Positions 41,142-51,059 are shown, counted from the first letter of the stretch. The stretch: 64,000 nt of DNA from Prolixibacteraceae bacterium (GCA_003506435.1 DOAQ01000007.1:62001-126000), one strand, 5' to 3'. Notes: generated from the sequence alone by a model not told the origin. Numbers and translations: made by a program.

Positions 41142-42398
41142 ATGATTTTAGGTTCAATAATATTTGTTATCATTTCCAGCATACTGGCCTTTCTGATCAT
41201 CGTGCTGGCACTTGTTTCCACATTGCTTTTCGCCCGCGCAAAACTCACTGCTGTCGGAGATGTAAAAATTAACATCAACGGTGAAAAAGAAGTTATTGTT
41301 GGCCCTGGAAGTTCCTTACTTTCGACCTTATCGGAAAAAGGTATTTTTCTCCCTTCTGCCTGCGGCGGAGGTGGTACCTGTGCCCAATGCCGTTGCCAGG
41401 TTGTTGAAGGCGGAGGTTCGATACTTGCCACCGAGACCGACCATTTCACACGTAAAGAGCAACAAAACCACTGGAGACTTGGCTGTCAGGTAAAAGTCCG
41501 TGAGGACATGAAAATCCTTGTACCGGAACATGTGCTTGGCGTAAAAAAATGGGAATGCGAAGTGATCTCAAACGACAACGTGGCTACTTATATCAAGGAA
41601 TTTGTTGTTAAGCTCCCTGAAGGGGAAATGCTGAATTTCAAATCAGGTGGTTACATCCAGATTGACGTGCCAAAAATTGATGTCGATTTTAAAGACATGG
41701 ATATTTCGAAAGAATACCGTCCTGAATGGGAAAGATACAATATGTTCGATTTGGTTATGAAAAACCCGGAACCAACTTTCCGCGCTTATTCAATGGCCAA
41801 CCATCCGGCTGAAGGCAATATCGTGATGCTGAATATCCGTATTGCAACACCTCCGTTCGACCGGGTAAAAGGCGGCTTCCAGAAAATAAACCCAGGAATC
41901 TGTTCGTCGTATATTTTTTCGCGCAAACCGGGCGATAAAGTTACAATTTCAGGACCTTACGGGGAATTTTTCCTGAAAGATAACGACAACGAGATGATGT
42001 TTATAGGCGGTGGCGCCGGAATGGCCCCGATGCGTTCACATCTGCTCCATCTGTTCCAAACGGTAAAAGAAACCAAAAAGAAAATTACTTTCTGGTACGG
42101 AGCCCGCTCATGGAGAGAAGTTTTCTACTATGACCAGTTCCGCGAAATCGAGAAAAATTTCCCTAATTTCACATTCAGCCTGGCCCTGTCTGATCCGTTA
42201 CCGGAAGACAACTGGACCGGCCCGAAAGGGTTCATACACCAGGTCATTTACGACCAGTACCTCAGCAAACATGAAGAACCGGAAGAAATCGATTACTACC
42301 TCTGCGGTCCGCCAATGATGAACTCGGCAGTACAAAAAATGCTTTACGACTTAGGTGTTCCGGATGAAAACGTGTTGTATGATGATTTCGGAAGTTAA
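41142..42398 (+). CDS. nqrF: Na+-translocating NADH:quinone reductase subunit F
   Basis: 418 residues. An N-terminal membrane helix (about 5-30) is followed by a 2Fe-2S ferredoxin domain (Cys74, Cys80, Cys83 in SACGGGGTCAQC and a fourth Cys in RLGCQV). The FAD domain follows (FRAYSMANHP), then the NADH domain (MFIGGGAGMAPMRSH, YLCGPPMMN). It takes electrons from NADH into the complex. It is 19 bases after nqrE, and a bidirectional terminator follows the stop. Confidence 0.96.
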   Translation: MILGSIIFVIISSILAFLIIVLALVSTLLFARAKLTAVGDVKININGEKEVIVGPGSSLLSTLSEKGIFLPSACGGGGTCAQCRCQVVEGGGSILATETDHFTRKEQQNHWRLGCQVKVREDMKILVPEHVLGVKKWECEVISNDNVATYIKEFVVKLPEGEMLNFKSGGYIQIDVPKIDVDFKDMDISKEYRPEWERYNMFDLVMKNPEPTFRAYSMANHPAEGNIVMLNIRIATPPFDRVKGGFQKINPGICSSYIFSRKPGDKVTISGPYGEFFLKDNDNEMMFIGGGAGMAPMRSHLLHLFQTVKETKKKITFWYGARSWREVFYYDQFREIEKNFPNFTFSLALSDPLPEDNWTGPKGFIHQVIYDQYLSKHEEPEEIDYYLCGPPMMNSAVQKMLYDLGVPDENVLYDDFGS

Positions 42399-42423
42399 TT
42401 TCTGACTCAATTTTCATAAAATA

Positions 42424-42460
42424 AAGAGAGCCGCAAAATTAGTTAATGCGGCTCTCTTCA
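42424..42460. terminator. Bidirectional terminator after nqrF
   Basis: GAGAGCCGCA (42426-42435) pairs perfectly with TGCGGCTCTC (42447-42456). TTCATTTTATT follows on the plus strand. It sits between the nqr operon and the convergent DUF1080 gene. Confidence 0.82.
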
Positions 42461-42477
42461 TTTTATTCAAACCCATT

Positions 42478-43263
42478 TCATTTACACAAATCCATAGGGA
42501 GTTCCTTTATTTTTTCTACCTCCACTTTACGCACAAACAATTCTGCCCCTTCCGATTGTATCTGTATTTTTCCCTTGGTAAGCGAAATCAGCTTCCCATC
42601 TTCAATTTTACTGCAATTTCGGTTAAGCATGACAACTTTGCCATTGACCACATGGATTGAAGTATTGCCATAACAATATAAATCAACTGTATTCCATTCA
42701 CCCAACGGTTTTTCTGCATCGGTTGCTTTAGTGATATTCCGACCGTTATAAGCTTCTCCAAATTTTTCGGTTTCCCCGTCTTTCGAGAACTGAAATTTTC
42801 CGTCATCCAGTTTCTTTACCGATGTTTCGCAATAGGTATTATTCATCAGGTAGGTATCACCTAGGCGGTCGTGCATCAACTGGTGCTCAATGCAGGCCAT
42901 CCAGGTACCCAATGCAGCTCCAAAGTCACCAAAACTGTGGTACAGCAAACCGCTGTTGCGGGTCCCGTATACTTTTTCGCCCCATTTGAATTCCAGACGA
43001 AGGTGGTAATTCCCGAATTCCTTGTTGGTCGCAAGCGCTGCATTCACATCTCCGGAAATACGGATTACCTTTTGCCCGTCCATTTCAACAAGGGAATAAA
43101 CCGACTCGGGAGTGGCTTTTTCTTTTAAATTTTCAAAACCTTTTATCGGATTACCGATAAAAATATCCCAGCCTTTCATATCTGTCCCGTTAAACAATTG
43201 CTTCTGTGCAAAGCATGATAAAACAGCTCCGAAAAGTAAAAATGATACAATTATTTTCTTCAT
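42478..43263 (-). CDS. DUF1080 (3-keto-disaccharide hydrolase type) secreted protein
   Basis: 261 residues with a signal peptide (about 1-19, ending in CFAQ). A concanavalin/laminarinase-like beta-sandwich follows, with the family start QLFNGTDMKGWDIF, central FGNYHLRLEFKWGEKVYGTRNSGLLYH, and GEWNTVDLYCYGNTSIHVVNGKVV. DUF1080 proteins include enzymes that act on 3-keto-glycosides, and many members are untested. It stands alone on the minus strand. Confidence 0.86.
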   Translation of the reverse strand: MKKIIVSFLLFGAVLSCFAQKQLFNGTDMKGWDIFIGNPIKGFENLKEKATPESVYSLVEMDGQKVIRISGDVNAALATNKEFGNYHLRLEFKWGEKVYGTRNSGLLYHSFGDFGAALGTWMACIEHQLMHDRLGDTYLMNNTYCETSVKKLDDGKFQFSKDGETEKFGEAYNGRNITKATDAEKPLGEWNTVDLYCYGNTSIHVVNGKVVMLNRNCSKIEDGKLISLTKGKIQIQSEGAELFVRKVEVEKIKELPMDLCK

Positions 43264-43284
43264 GTTTATTTGATTATGAGTTGG

Positions 43285-43320
43285 TAAAAAAAAACTGCCT
43301 TATAAAAATAAGACAGTTTT
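43285..43320 (-). terminator. Terminator of the small HTH gene
   Basis: AAAACTGTCTTAT pairs with ATAAGGCAGTTTT (one G-T pair). On the minus strand a run of eight or more T follows. It lies between the HTH gene and the DUF1080 gene. Confidence 0.8.
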
Positions 43321-43350
43321 AAATATTTTTTCTAATTCCTTCTGGTTTTC

Positions 43351-43602
43351 CTAATGTACCGTAGCTAAAATTTCTTCTGCCCTTTCCAATATTTTCGAAT
43401 CATCCAATAAAACAATCCCGCCATTTGGTCCCGGTTCGATATGCAACCCTACTGACTTTCCCCGATCGTAATTCGCGCCTCCAAAATAATTTCTGACGGT
43501 CTCAACTTCTATCCCAAATTCCTGCGCGATTTGTTGAATTGAGCCGTCAGGTAAGCTGTCTTTGATCTTCCGAAGCTCGTTGAATGTTATTTTCTTTTCC
43601 AT
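43351..43602 (-). CDS. Small helix-turn-helix DNA-binding protein
   Basis: 83 residues. The N-terminal half (about 5-45) reads as an HTH (DGSIQQIAQEFGIEVETVRNYF). The C-terminal half holds GLHIEPGPNGGIVLLDDSKILERAEEIL. Very similar small proteins are common in Bacteroidetes and are called DNA-binding, but I know of no target. It has its own terminator and is likely its own transcript. Confidence 0.8.
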   Translation of the reverse strand: MEKKITFNELRKIKDSLPDGSIQQIAQEFGIEVETVRNYFGGANYDRGKSVGLHIEPGPNGGIVLLDDSKILERAEEILATVH

Positions 43603-43809
43603 GACATTAAATTTTTATAGGTTTTTGATAAAATCAACTAAATGTCCCTTAAAGTTAGAATTAATAATTTAATAACGGAAAGGTCACAGTCGGGTTACAA
43701 TTATAGCCTCATAGTTTTAAATGCAACTGAACCCGGCAAATCGGTTGTTTATCTATCTGAAATACAGAATTGGTGCATATTATAAAATGGAGAAGCTTTT
43801 TTTGGGATG

Positions 43810-43830
43810 AAAAATGTTGTGAAACATTTT
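43810..43830 (-). terminator. Terminator of the GH3/beta-lactamase gene
   Basis: AAAATGTT (43811-43818) and AACATTTT (43823-43830) pair around a 4-base loop directly after the stop. On the minus strand the hairpin runs into TTTTTC, and a further T-rich tract follows. Confidence 0.65.
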
Positions 43831-43838
43831 AACATTTT

Positions 43839-46796
43839 TTAATGATTGGCAAGGCCTTCCCTGATGCAATCGTAAATTGCCTGATGAAGTTGCGGGCGCA
43901 AATTCAGCTCAAACATCTTTTGATTCTTTCGGGTGGGATAAACCCGGTTTGTAAAATAAATAAAAAGCAATTGATTGTCGGGGTCGGCCCAGGTGAATAT
44001 TCCTGTAAAACCACTGTGACCAAAGCTGTTGACACTGGCATCCACCGCAGGATAGGCATTTTCCAGTTTGTTTTTATCGTTATTGATCGAAGGCTTGTCG
44101 AAACCCAGTCCCCTGCGGTTTTTATTTTCCGGATATTGCCGACGGGTAAACTCTTTAACTGTCAGTGAATCGATATATTGAAGCCCTCCGTACCAGCCAT
44201 ATTGCATGTACATTTGCATCAGCTTGGCCAAATCATTGGCCGTACCGAACAAACCGGCATGACCTGAAATACCGCCCAGCATGGCGGCAGCTTCATCGTG
44301 CACAAAGCCTTGCATCAGTTCTTTCCTGAAATATTGGTCATCTTCCGTCGGAATAACATTCTGAATGGGATAATACTTGTATGGATTATACGTGATACTG
44401 CCGGCTCCCAAAGGCCTGTAAAAGGTCGACTTCAGGTAATGTTCAAAATCGTCGTCGGTCAATCGTTCAACTACTTTAGGAAAAATAGTAAATCCGAGGT
44501 CAGAATAAACATATTCTTTCGTTGGCAATACTTTTGAATCTTTAATTTCCTGATAAATAGTTGTCACATAATTCTTGTTTTCATACAAACTGGAAGATAC
44601 CCGTACCGAGAATTTATTGGTTGGCTGCTTCCTGAAAACAGCAGGGCTAAAGTCCCCCTTGCTGTTTTTTGCATTTATATAAAACGGGATGAATGGAGTC
44701 AATCCGGCCTGGTGTGTGAGTATTTCACGCAAGGTAATCTGCGCCTTGTTCGACTCTTTGAAATCAGTCCAATAGTTCGAAAAAGGAACATCTAGTTTTA
44801 TTTTTTTTTCGCTGTAAAGTTTCATCAGGGCGGGCAGCGAGCTGGTAATTTTTGTGACCGACGCCCAGTCGTAAATACTTTCCCGCCTCACCGGCACCAA
44901 GGTATCGTAAGTGTAATATCCGTAGCACTCGTGAAAAATAACTTCTCCGTTTTTCGCAATCAATATCTGGCAACCCGGATAGGCTTTTTCTTTCAGTCCC
45001 AGACAGGCCAGAGAATCAATTTTCTGATGAAGCAACTCCGACCGGATGCCTACATTTTCAGGAAAAGAATACGAAAGCCGACCATTCTTCCTGATCGAAA
45101 GCCCATCATTCACTTTGAAAACAGGATTGATACTGACAGGCAATTTCCCGTTCGCATCCAGCGCCCCAAAAATAACCTGCGCCGCCAGTTCTTGTGTTGT
45201 GCTGTTTTCCTGGTAGGTTACCAGCAACGATTTGGCATTTGCCAGTTCTGGCAAAATACCGATCGCATACGGATTGCCAAATAAGCAAACAATGCTTTTC
45301 GGATAATTGAGTTTGCGGATTGTACCCAGTTGTGAATCGGTTAAACCAAAATTGCCGGAAGGCGTGAGTTTCATTCCATGAACACCGGCAATTATCAGAT
45401 TGTACGATTTTAGCTGGTTCAAAATTTTTGCCGTTTCGTCCGGAGCTGCATTTTCTGAGATCACAAAATGGTCCATGGTTGTGTAATTCTCAAGCATTCG
45501 CTGAAATGATGTTTCGTTGTTCGCTCCAATCGAAAGAGTAGCAATTTTTAGTGTATCAAGACGCAGAAGCGGAAGAATTGAGCCGCTGTTAGTAAGAACA
45601 GTTATTGAACTCTGAAACAGGTTACGGCGTGTAACCTGATATTCGCCCCGGTTCAAGTCCTGCATCAGGTTTTTTGTCTCAACCGGTTTGTAATTATCGA
45701 GTTCCAGCCATTTCTTTGCGGCCAGTATTTTTCGGCATTTTTGTTCAATCATTTCTTTCGAAAGAGTTCCATCAGCAACGGCTTTTTTGACCGCAGTTAT
45801 CGCCTGTCCCAGATCAGGCACAATTTCAAGAATATCGTTTCCGGCTTTAATTGCCTTCACTGCTGCCTCACCCGGCGAAAATTGTTTGCTGACCCCGTCC
45901 ATGTTCATTCCGTCGGTAACTATCAACCCCTGAAAACCAATTTCTTCAATCAGTTTTTTCTGAATTATTTTTTCAGAAAGCGAAGCGGGAGTTTTCTCAT
46001 CCGATTCGAGGACCGGCACCTGCAAGTGTGCAGTCATCACCGATCCGATTCCCTTTCCAGCAAGAAAACGAAACGGATACATACTTACACTATCGAGAAA
46101 ATTTTCATCATGAGAAACAACCGGCAACGTAAAATGCGAATCACTGTCGGTGTCTCCATGTCCGGGGAAGTGCTTGGCGCAGGCAAATACTCCGACATCC
46201 TGAAGGCCGCTGGCATACATCCATGTTTTTTGCGCAACATTTGTTTTGTCCTCGCCAAACGACCGGTATCCGATTACCGGGTTTTTCGGATTGCTGTTGA
46301 TGTCGGCCACCGGCGCAAAATTAATATGCACACCCAGCCTCCGGCATTGCTGCCCGATTTCTTTTCCCATCTGATAGATCAGCAAATCGTTGGTAATAGC
46401 GCCCAAAGCCATCTGCACCGGGTATTTCAGGGTCGATTCGAGCCGGAAGCCAAGTCCCCATTCGGCATCCATGGCAACCAAAATGGGAATTTTCGATTCT
46501 TTCTGGAAATGGTTCGTCATGGTTACCTGGGCCACGGGATCACCTTTCATGAAAATTATACCGCCAACTTTATATTTTTGTATGTCGGATAAAACAGCCG
46601 CCGTATATTCTCCTGCTTTTTCAGAATAGGCCTGTACCATAAATAACTGCCCGATTTTCTCATCAAGGGTCATGCCGCTGAGTGTGGAATCAACCCAGGG
46701 GTCGTTCATGAATCTTAAAAATCCGGGCCGGGTCTGTGAATTTGCTAACAGAACCAGGCCCATGCAAATAATTAGTAGCAGGTGGTTCTTCTTCAT
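43839..46796 (-). CDS. GH3 glycosidase fused to a beta-lactamase-type serine hydrolase
   Basis: 985 residues, secreted (signal about 1-20). Domain 1 (about 35-370) is a NagZ-like GH3: AKHFPGHGDTDSDSH (His209 region) and the nucleophile Asp295 in VTDGMNMDG. Domain 2 (about 390-560) is GH3 C-terminal-like. Domain 3 (about 585-980) is a class C beta-lactamase/esterase fold with SVTK (Ser646, Lys649), YVYSDLG and a late HSGFTG. The first part should release N-acetylhexosamine from muropeptides. The last part may be a peptidase, esterase or amidase. This fusion is known in Bacteroidetes. It is divergent from a muramidase gene. Confidence 0.9.
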   Translation of the reverse strand: MKKNHLLLIICMGLVLLANSQTRPGFLRFMNDPWVDSTLSGMTLDEKIGQLFMVQAYSEKAGEYTAAVLSDIQKYKVGGIIFMKGDPVAQVTMTNHFQKESKIPILVAMDAEWGLGFRLESTLKYPVQMALGAITNDLLIYQMGKEIGQQCRRLGVHINFAPVADINSNPKNPVIGYRSFGEDKTNVAQKTWMYASGLQDVGVFACAKHFPGHGDTDSDSHFTLPVVSHDENFLDSVSMYPFRFLAGKGIGSVMTAHLQVPVLESDEKTPASLSEKIIQKKLIEEIGFQGLIVTDGMNMDGVSKQFSPGEAAVKAIKAGNDILEIVPDLGQAITAVKKAVADGTLSKEMIEQKCRKILAAKKWLELDNYKPVETKNLMQDLNRGEYQVTRRNLFQSSITVLTNSGSILPLLRLDTLKIATLSIGANNETSFQRMLENYTTMDHFVISENAAPDETAKILNQLKSYNLIIAGVHGMKLTPSGNFGLTDSQLGTIRKLNYPKSIVCLFGNPYAIGILPELANAKSLLVTYQENSTTQELAAQVIFGALDANGKLPVSINPVFKVNDGLSIRKNGRLSYSFPENVGIRSELLHQKIDSLACLGLKEKAYPGCQILIAKNGEVIFHECYGYYTYDTLVPVRRESIYDWASVTKITSSLPALMKLYSEKKIKLDVPFSNYWTDFKESNKAQITLREILTHQAGLTPFIPFYINAKNSKGDFSPAVFRKQPTNKFSVRVSSSLYENKNYVTTIYQEIKDSKVLPTKEYVYSDLGFTIFPKVVERLTDDDFEHYLKSTFYRPLGAGSITYNPYKYYPIQNVIPTEDDQYFRKELMQGFVHDEAAAMLGGISGHAGLFGTANDLAKLMQMYMQYGWYGGLQYIDSLTVKEFTRRQYPENKNRRGLGFDKPSINNDKNKLENAYPAVDASVNSFGHSGFTGIFTWADPDNQLLFIYFTNRVYPTRKNQKMFELNLRPQLHQAIYDCIREGLANH

Positions 46797-46901
46797 CTCA
46801 TAAATTTCAAAATCGGCTAAAAGTACAAAGTTTAACAGAGAACTTTCGTGGTGTTTGCCTGCAATTTTTAATTATTATCTTAGCAAGATAAAATTTACAA
46901 T

Positions 46902-48068
46902 ATGAATTGGATTCCGATTATTGTTTTATCTGTCATCCTATTCTCTTCCTGCCATTCTTTTGGCCAAAATTTGGCAACAGGGGCCGAACAGCCGGAACAA
47001 TATTTAAATCGGCTAAAAGACAAAAAAATCGGGTTGGTAATAAATCATACATCTTTTGTCGGTGATCAAAATTTAACAGATTTTCTTCTCGAAAAGAAGA
47101 TGAATATTGTCACCATTTTTGCGCCCGAACATGGTTTTCGCGGAAATGCAGCCCCCGGCGAAAAGGTGAATGACCAGATAGACAAAAAAACAGGTGTCCC
47201 GGTTGTTTCACTGTATGGAAAAACGAGGAAACCGACTCCCGAAATGATGAAAGAAATAGACATTCTTATTTTTGACATTCAGGATGTGGGTTGCCGGTTT
47301 TACACGTATATCAGTACCTTGCATTATGCGATGGAAGCCTGCGCCGAAAACGGCAAAAAGTTGCTGGTGCTCGACCGCCCAAATCCCAACGGCGATTATG
47401 TGGCAGGCGCTATACTGAAGCCGGAATTCAAATCGTTTGTGGGCATGCACCCTATTCCGGTAGTACATGGATGTACAGTTGGGGAACTGGCGTTGATGAT
47501 CAACGGCGAAGGCTGGCTCGAAGGTGGTAAAAAATGTAAACTGGAAATCATTAAAGTGAAAAACTACCGGCACAGCGACCGTTATTCTCTTCCGGTAAAG
47601 CCATCACCAAACTTGCCAAATGACCTGTCGGTGCGACTTTATCCGTCGCTTTGCTTTTTCGAGGCAACGAACGTAAGCATTGGGCGCGGCACCGGTTTTC
47701 CGTTTCAGGTAATTGGTTACCCCAATGAATCGATGGGCAGTTTTACCTTCACCCCGGAAAATCTTCCCGAAATAGCCACCAATCCAAAACAGCAAGGAAA
47801 ATTGTGCTATGGCATCGACTTCCGCGAAGAAAAAGATATTCCTGCTTTTACCCTGAAATATTTCATTGGATGGTATAATAAATTTCAGAATGAGAAAGAT
47901 TTTATCAGCTCCGAACGTTGGTTAAACCTACTTTCCGGCTCCGATGAATTTCTGAAAATGATCAGAGAAAATAAAACGGAAGAAGAAATTCTGAAAAGCT
48001 GGCAAAGCGGATTGGATGCGTATAAAATCATCCGGAAAAAATATTTGTTGTACCCCGATTTTGAATAA
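46902..48068 (+). CDS. DUF1343/NamZ-type exo-beta-N-acetylmuramidase lipoprotein
   Basis: 388 residues with a lipoprotein signal ending at LFSSC (Cys17). The N-terminal Rossmann-like domain has IGLVINHTSFV and IFAPEHGFRGNAAPGE. The centre has FDIQDVGCRFYTYISTLHYAMEA, VLDRPNPNGDYVAG and HPIPVVHGCTVGELA. DUF1343 includes NamZ, which removes non-reducing MurNAc from cell-wall fragments. It lies between the GH3 fusion and a sodium symporter, which fits peptidoglycan salvage. Confidence 0.88.
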   Translation: MNWIPIIVLSVILFSSCHSFGQNLATGAEQPEQYLNRLKDKKIGLVINHTSFVGDQNLTDFLLEKKMNIVTIFAPEHGFRGNAAPGEKVNDQIDKKTGVPVVSLYGKTRKPTPEMMKEIDILIFDIQDVGCRFYTYISTLHYAMEACAENGKKLLVLDRPNPNGDYVAGAILKPEFKSFVGMHPIPVVHGCTVGELALMINGEGWLEGGKKCKLEIIKVKNYRHSDRYSLPVKPSPNLPNDLSVRLYPSLCFFEATNVSIGRGTGFPFQVIGYPNESMGSFTFTPENLPEIATNPKQQGKLCYGIDFREEKDIPAFTLKYFIGWYNKFQNEKDFISSERWLNLLSGSDEFLKMIRENKTEEEILKSWQSGLDAYKIIRKKYLLYPDFE

Positions 48069-48074
48069 TTGCAA

Positions 48075-49514
48075 ATGAGCCCGATTATCGTTTTTTCTAT
48101 TGTTGCCGGATATTTTGGTGTACTGATGCTGGTTTCCTGGCTGACCAGCCGCAATGCCGATAATCAGAGTTTCTTTAATGCCAACAAATCGGCTCCGTGG
48201 TATCTGGTTGCTTTCGGAATGATCGGCACAAGCATATCGGGGGTTACTTTTATTTCAGTTCCGGGCGAAGTTGGTAATTCGGCCTTTTCATATTTGCAGT
48301 TTGCTCTGGGAAATTTCGTAGGGTACTGGATTATCGCGTTTGTTCTTCTTCCGGTGTATTACCGGATGAACCTGATTTCCATCTATTCATTTCTTCAGGA
48401 ACGCTTTGGTTCCCGGTCACAAAAAACCGGTTCGCTGTTTTTTATTATCTCGAAAGTAGTTGGCTCTGCATTCCGTTTGTACCTGGTTGCCGGAGTTTTG
48501 CAACTGGCCTTTTTCGACGCTTTCGGCATTCCCTTCAGCGTCACGGTTTGTACCAGTATTTTTCTGGTATGGATTTATACGTACCGCGGAGGAGTTAAAA
48601 CCATTGTGTGGACCGATACCCTGCAAACCGTCTTCCTGTTAGCAGCCGTTATTTTCACGGTATACAAAATATCGTCGGATCTAAATTGGTCGTTTGGAGA
48701 AACGGTTCAAACCATTTCGAAACACGACTATTCAACTATTTTCTTTTGGGACTGGCGTTCCCCAAATAATTTCTTCAAACAGTTTTTTGCCGGAATGTTC
48801 ATGGCTATCGCGATTAACGGGATGGATCAGGATATGATGCAAAAGAACCTGAGTTGTAAAAACCGGCACGAATCAACCAAGAACATGCTTGTATTCAGTT
48901 TTCTTTTTGTTGGAACAGTCATTCTGTTCTTGGGTTTGGGAGTTTTATTATACATTTTTGCCCATTCAAAAGGCATTGCCATTCCAGTTTTATCGGATAA
49001 TTTTTATCCCATGCTGGCCCTCAACGAACTGGGTTTGTTCGTCGGAATCTCCTTTCTGATAGGGATTGTTGCTGCTGCATATTCCAGCGCCGATTCGGCA
49101 CTGACAGCCCTCACCACCTCATTTTGCATCGATTTTCTCCCGTATGAAAGTTATCAGGAGAAAAAAAAGAAAATGATGCGCCGCTGGGTGCATTTCGGTT
49201 TCTCGGTGATGTTGATTATCGTTATTCTTCTCTTCAGATTACTAAACGACGAGAGTGTTGTAATGGCCGTTTTTAAAGCTGCCGGATATACGTATGGTCC
49301 AATTCTCGGCTTGTTTGCATTCGGCCTTTTAAGTAAACGAAAAGTGAATGAAAAACATGTACCACTGGTAGCCATCTTGTCTCCTGTAATCTGCTACTTC
49401 TTATCTATGTTTTCAGAACAACTGTTTTTTGGTTATAAATTTGGTTTTGAATTGCTTATAGTGAACGGATTTTTGACCTATTCCGGACTTTATCTATTAA
49501 GCAGAAGCAAATAA
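48075..49514 (+). CDS. Sodium:solute symporter family transporter
   Basis: 479 residues from ATG 48075 (a TTG two codons upstream is not needed). About 13 membrane helices. WYLVAFGMIGTSISGVTFISVPGEV and YRMNLISIYSFLQERFGSRSQ are SSS-family marks. It follows the muramidase gene by 6 bases, so the two are one operon. In Tannerella a symporter of this type (MurT) imports MurNAc, so a MurNAc or amino-sugar substrate is a reasonable inference. Kinase and etherase genes (MurK/MurQ) are not in the window. Confidence 0.86.
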   Translation: MSPIIVFSIVAGYFGVLMLVSWLTSRNADNQSFFNANKSAPWYLVAFGMIGTSISGVTFISVPGEVGNSAFSYLQFALGNFVGYWIIAFVLLPVYYRMNLISIYSFLQERFGSRSQKTGSLFFIISKVVGSAFRLYLVAGVLQLAFFDAFGIPFSVTVCTSIFLVWIYTYRGGVKTIVWTDTLQTVFLLAAVIFTVYKISSDLNWSFGETVQTISKHDYSTIFFWDWRSPNNFFKQFFAGMFMAIAINGMDQDMMQKNLSCKNRHESTKNMLVFSFLFVGTVILFLGLGVLLYIFAHSKGIAIPVLSDNFYPMLALNELGLFVGISFLIGIVAAAYSSADSALTALTTSFCIDFLPYESYQEKKKKMMRRWVHFGFSVMLIIVILLFRLLNDESVVMAVFKAAGYTYGPILGLFAFGLLSKRKVNEKHVPLVAILSPVICYFLSMFSEQLFFGYKFGFELLIVNGFLTYSGLYLLSRSK

Positions 49515-49570
49515 ACTGATATATTTTTGGTGAATAAAGGCAAATGTTAAAAATTGTGAAAATCATTTCT

Positions 49571-49578
49571 TACATTTG
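49571..49578 (+). promoter_or_regulatory. Putative -7 element for the lipoprotein gene
   Basis: TACATTTG matches TAnnTTTG, 43 bases before the GTG start at 49621. The -33 region is weak. Confidence 0.5.
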
Positions 49579-49620
49579 CAATAATAGGTAGGAACCTAAC
49601 GTTAAACCAAAAAACCGTTA

Positions 49621-51051
49621 GTGAAGAAATTTTATTACATACTTCTTGTTGTACTCACTGTTGTTTATTTCAGTTCGTGCGAAGATGAAAAATACCTTTC
49701 ATCCCCAAACGCACAACTAAAATTCTCTACCGATACGGTTATGTTCGACACGGTTTTCACAAGCATTGGTTCCACAACCGAACACCTGAAAGTTTATAAC
49801 CCGTACGATCAAAAAGTTTTAATTTCGAGCGTGCGCCTTTCCGGAGGCGATAATTCCAATTTCAGGCTGAACATCAACGGCGTAATGGCCAATGAAATTC
49901 TCGATCTTGAAATTGATGCGCATGACAGCATCTATATTTTTGTTGAAGTAACCGTTGATCCAAACGGTCAGAACTTGCCGATGGTGGTAAAAGATTCGAT
50001 TGAATTCGTTACCAACATGAATTTTCAGGATATTGACCTTCTTGCCTGGGGACAGGATTTTAAACTGGTGAAAGACGAAATTATTAAGAAATCTACCTCT
50101 TGGACCAATGAGAAACCTTATTTGGTTTACAACTATGCAGTTGTTGACAGCACTGCAACATTAACCATTGAACCCGGAACGAAAGTATATTTCCACAAAG
50201 ATGCAGGCCTGTATGTATGGGGAAAACTGGTTGCCAACGGGACATTTGAAAAACCCATTGTAATGCAGGGCGACCGGCTCGAAGATGTTTACGCCGATGT
50301 GCCCGACCAATGGAACGGGCTTTTGTTATATTCCGGAAGCTATAAAAATGAGATGAATTTTGTAGAAATCAGGAATGCCAATATTGGGTTACAGGTAGGG
50401 ACTATGGAGCACAGCGGTTATGCCTCTCTGAAACTTTCGAACTCAAAAATTCAGAACATGGCTTATGCCGGCATTTTTGCCATGAAATCCGAAATCAAAG
50501 CGGACAACTGTCTGATTACAAACTGCGGATTTTATTTAACTGCGTTAATTGGCGGCAGCTACGAATTTCACCATTCAACTCTTGCAAATTACTGGGGCAA
50601 ATACACAAATAAAGTACGGACTTCACCATCGCTGGTAGTTTCCAATGTTCTTATCCTTAGCGAGGACAACACATTTACGAAAGATCTGAATAAGGCAACC
50701 TTTGCGAATTGTATTATCACCGGAGATGTGAACCACGGGAACGAGCTGGAACTTGGACAATCGGGAAAGGCAAATTTTGCCTGTAAATTCGACCATTGCA
50801 TTTTGCAGGTGGCTGATACATTTAAAACTTCAAACAGCTCCCGTTTCATTGATATTCTGAAAGGAAAAGATCCCAAATTTATTGATCCGTATGAAGGATA
50901 TAATTTTGAGCTGGACACGCTAAGTCCTGCAAAAGATGCAGGAAAAGTCGATTATGCCCGGCTGTTTCCAATCGATCTGAAGTCGAACAACCGGTTGAAT
51001 GACAATGGACCCGACCTCGGTGCATACGAGCGGATCGAAAAGAAAAAATAA
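49621..51051 (+). CDS. Secreted lipoprotein with beta-helix repeats
   Basis: 476 residues starting with GTG. The signal ends at YFSSC (Cys20), a lipoprotein box. Residues about 25-155 form an Ig-like domain (FDTVFTSIGSTTEHLKVYNPYDQKV), and about 170-460 look like a right-handed beta-helix (VPDQWNGLLLYSGSYKNEMNFVEIRNANIG). It ends with LSPAKDAGKVDY...GPDLGAYE, a frequent ending of parallel-beta-helix surface proteins. No catalytic residues stand out. It is followed 8 bases later by a nuclease/phosphatase gene, likely the same transcript. Confidence 0.8.
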   Translation: MKKFYYILLVVLTVVYFSSCEDEKYLSSPNAQLKFSTDTVMFDTVFTSIGSTTEHLKVYNPYDQKVLISSVRLSGGDNSNFRLNINGVMANEILDLEIDAHDSIYIFVEVTVDPNGQNLPMVVKDSIEFVTNMNFQDIDLLAWGQDFKLVKDEIIKKSTSWTNEKPYLVYNYAVVDSTATLTIEPGTKVYFHKDAGLYVWGKLVANGTFEKPIVMQGDRLEDVYADVPDQWNGLLLYSGSYKNEMNFVEIRNANIGLQVGTMEHSGYASLKLSNSKIQNMAYAGIFAMKSEIKADNCLITNCGFYLTALIGGSYEFHHSTLANYWGKYTNKVRTSPSLVVSNVLILSEDNTFTKDLNKATFANCIITGDVNHGNELELGQSGKANFACKFDHCILQVADTFKTSNSSRFIDILKGKDPKFIDPYEGYNFELDTLSPAKDAGKVDYARLFPIDLKSNNRLNDNGPDLGAYERIEKKK

Positions 51052-51059
51052 ACTTCAGG

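Noticed and set aside
45741..46592. Plus-strand frame opposite the GH3 domain
   Set aside because: It lies antisense to clear catalytic motifs of the GH3 domain and shows no domain of its own.
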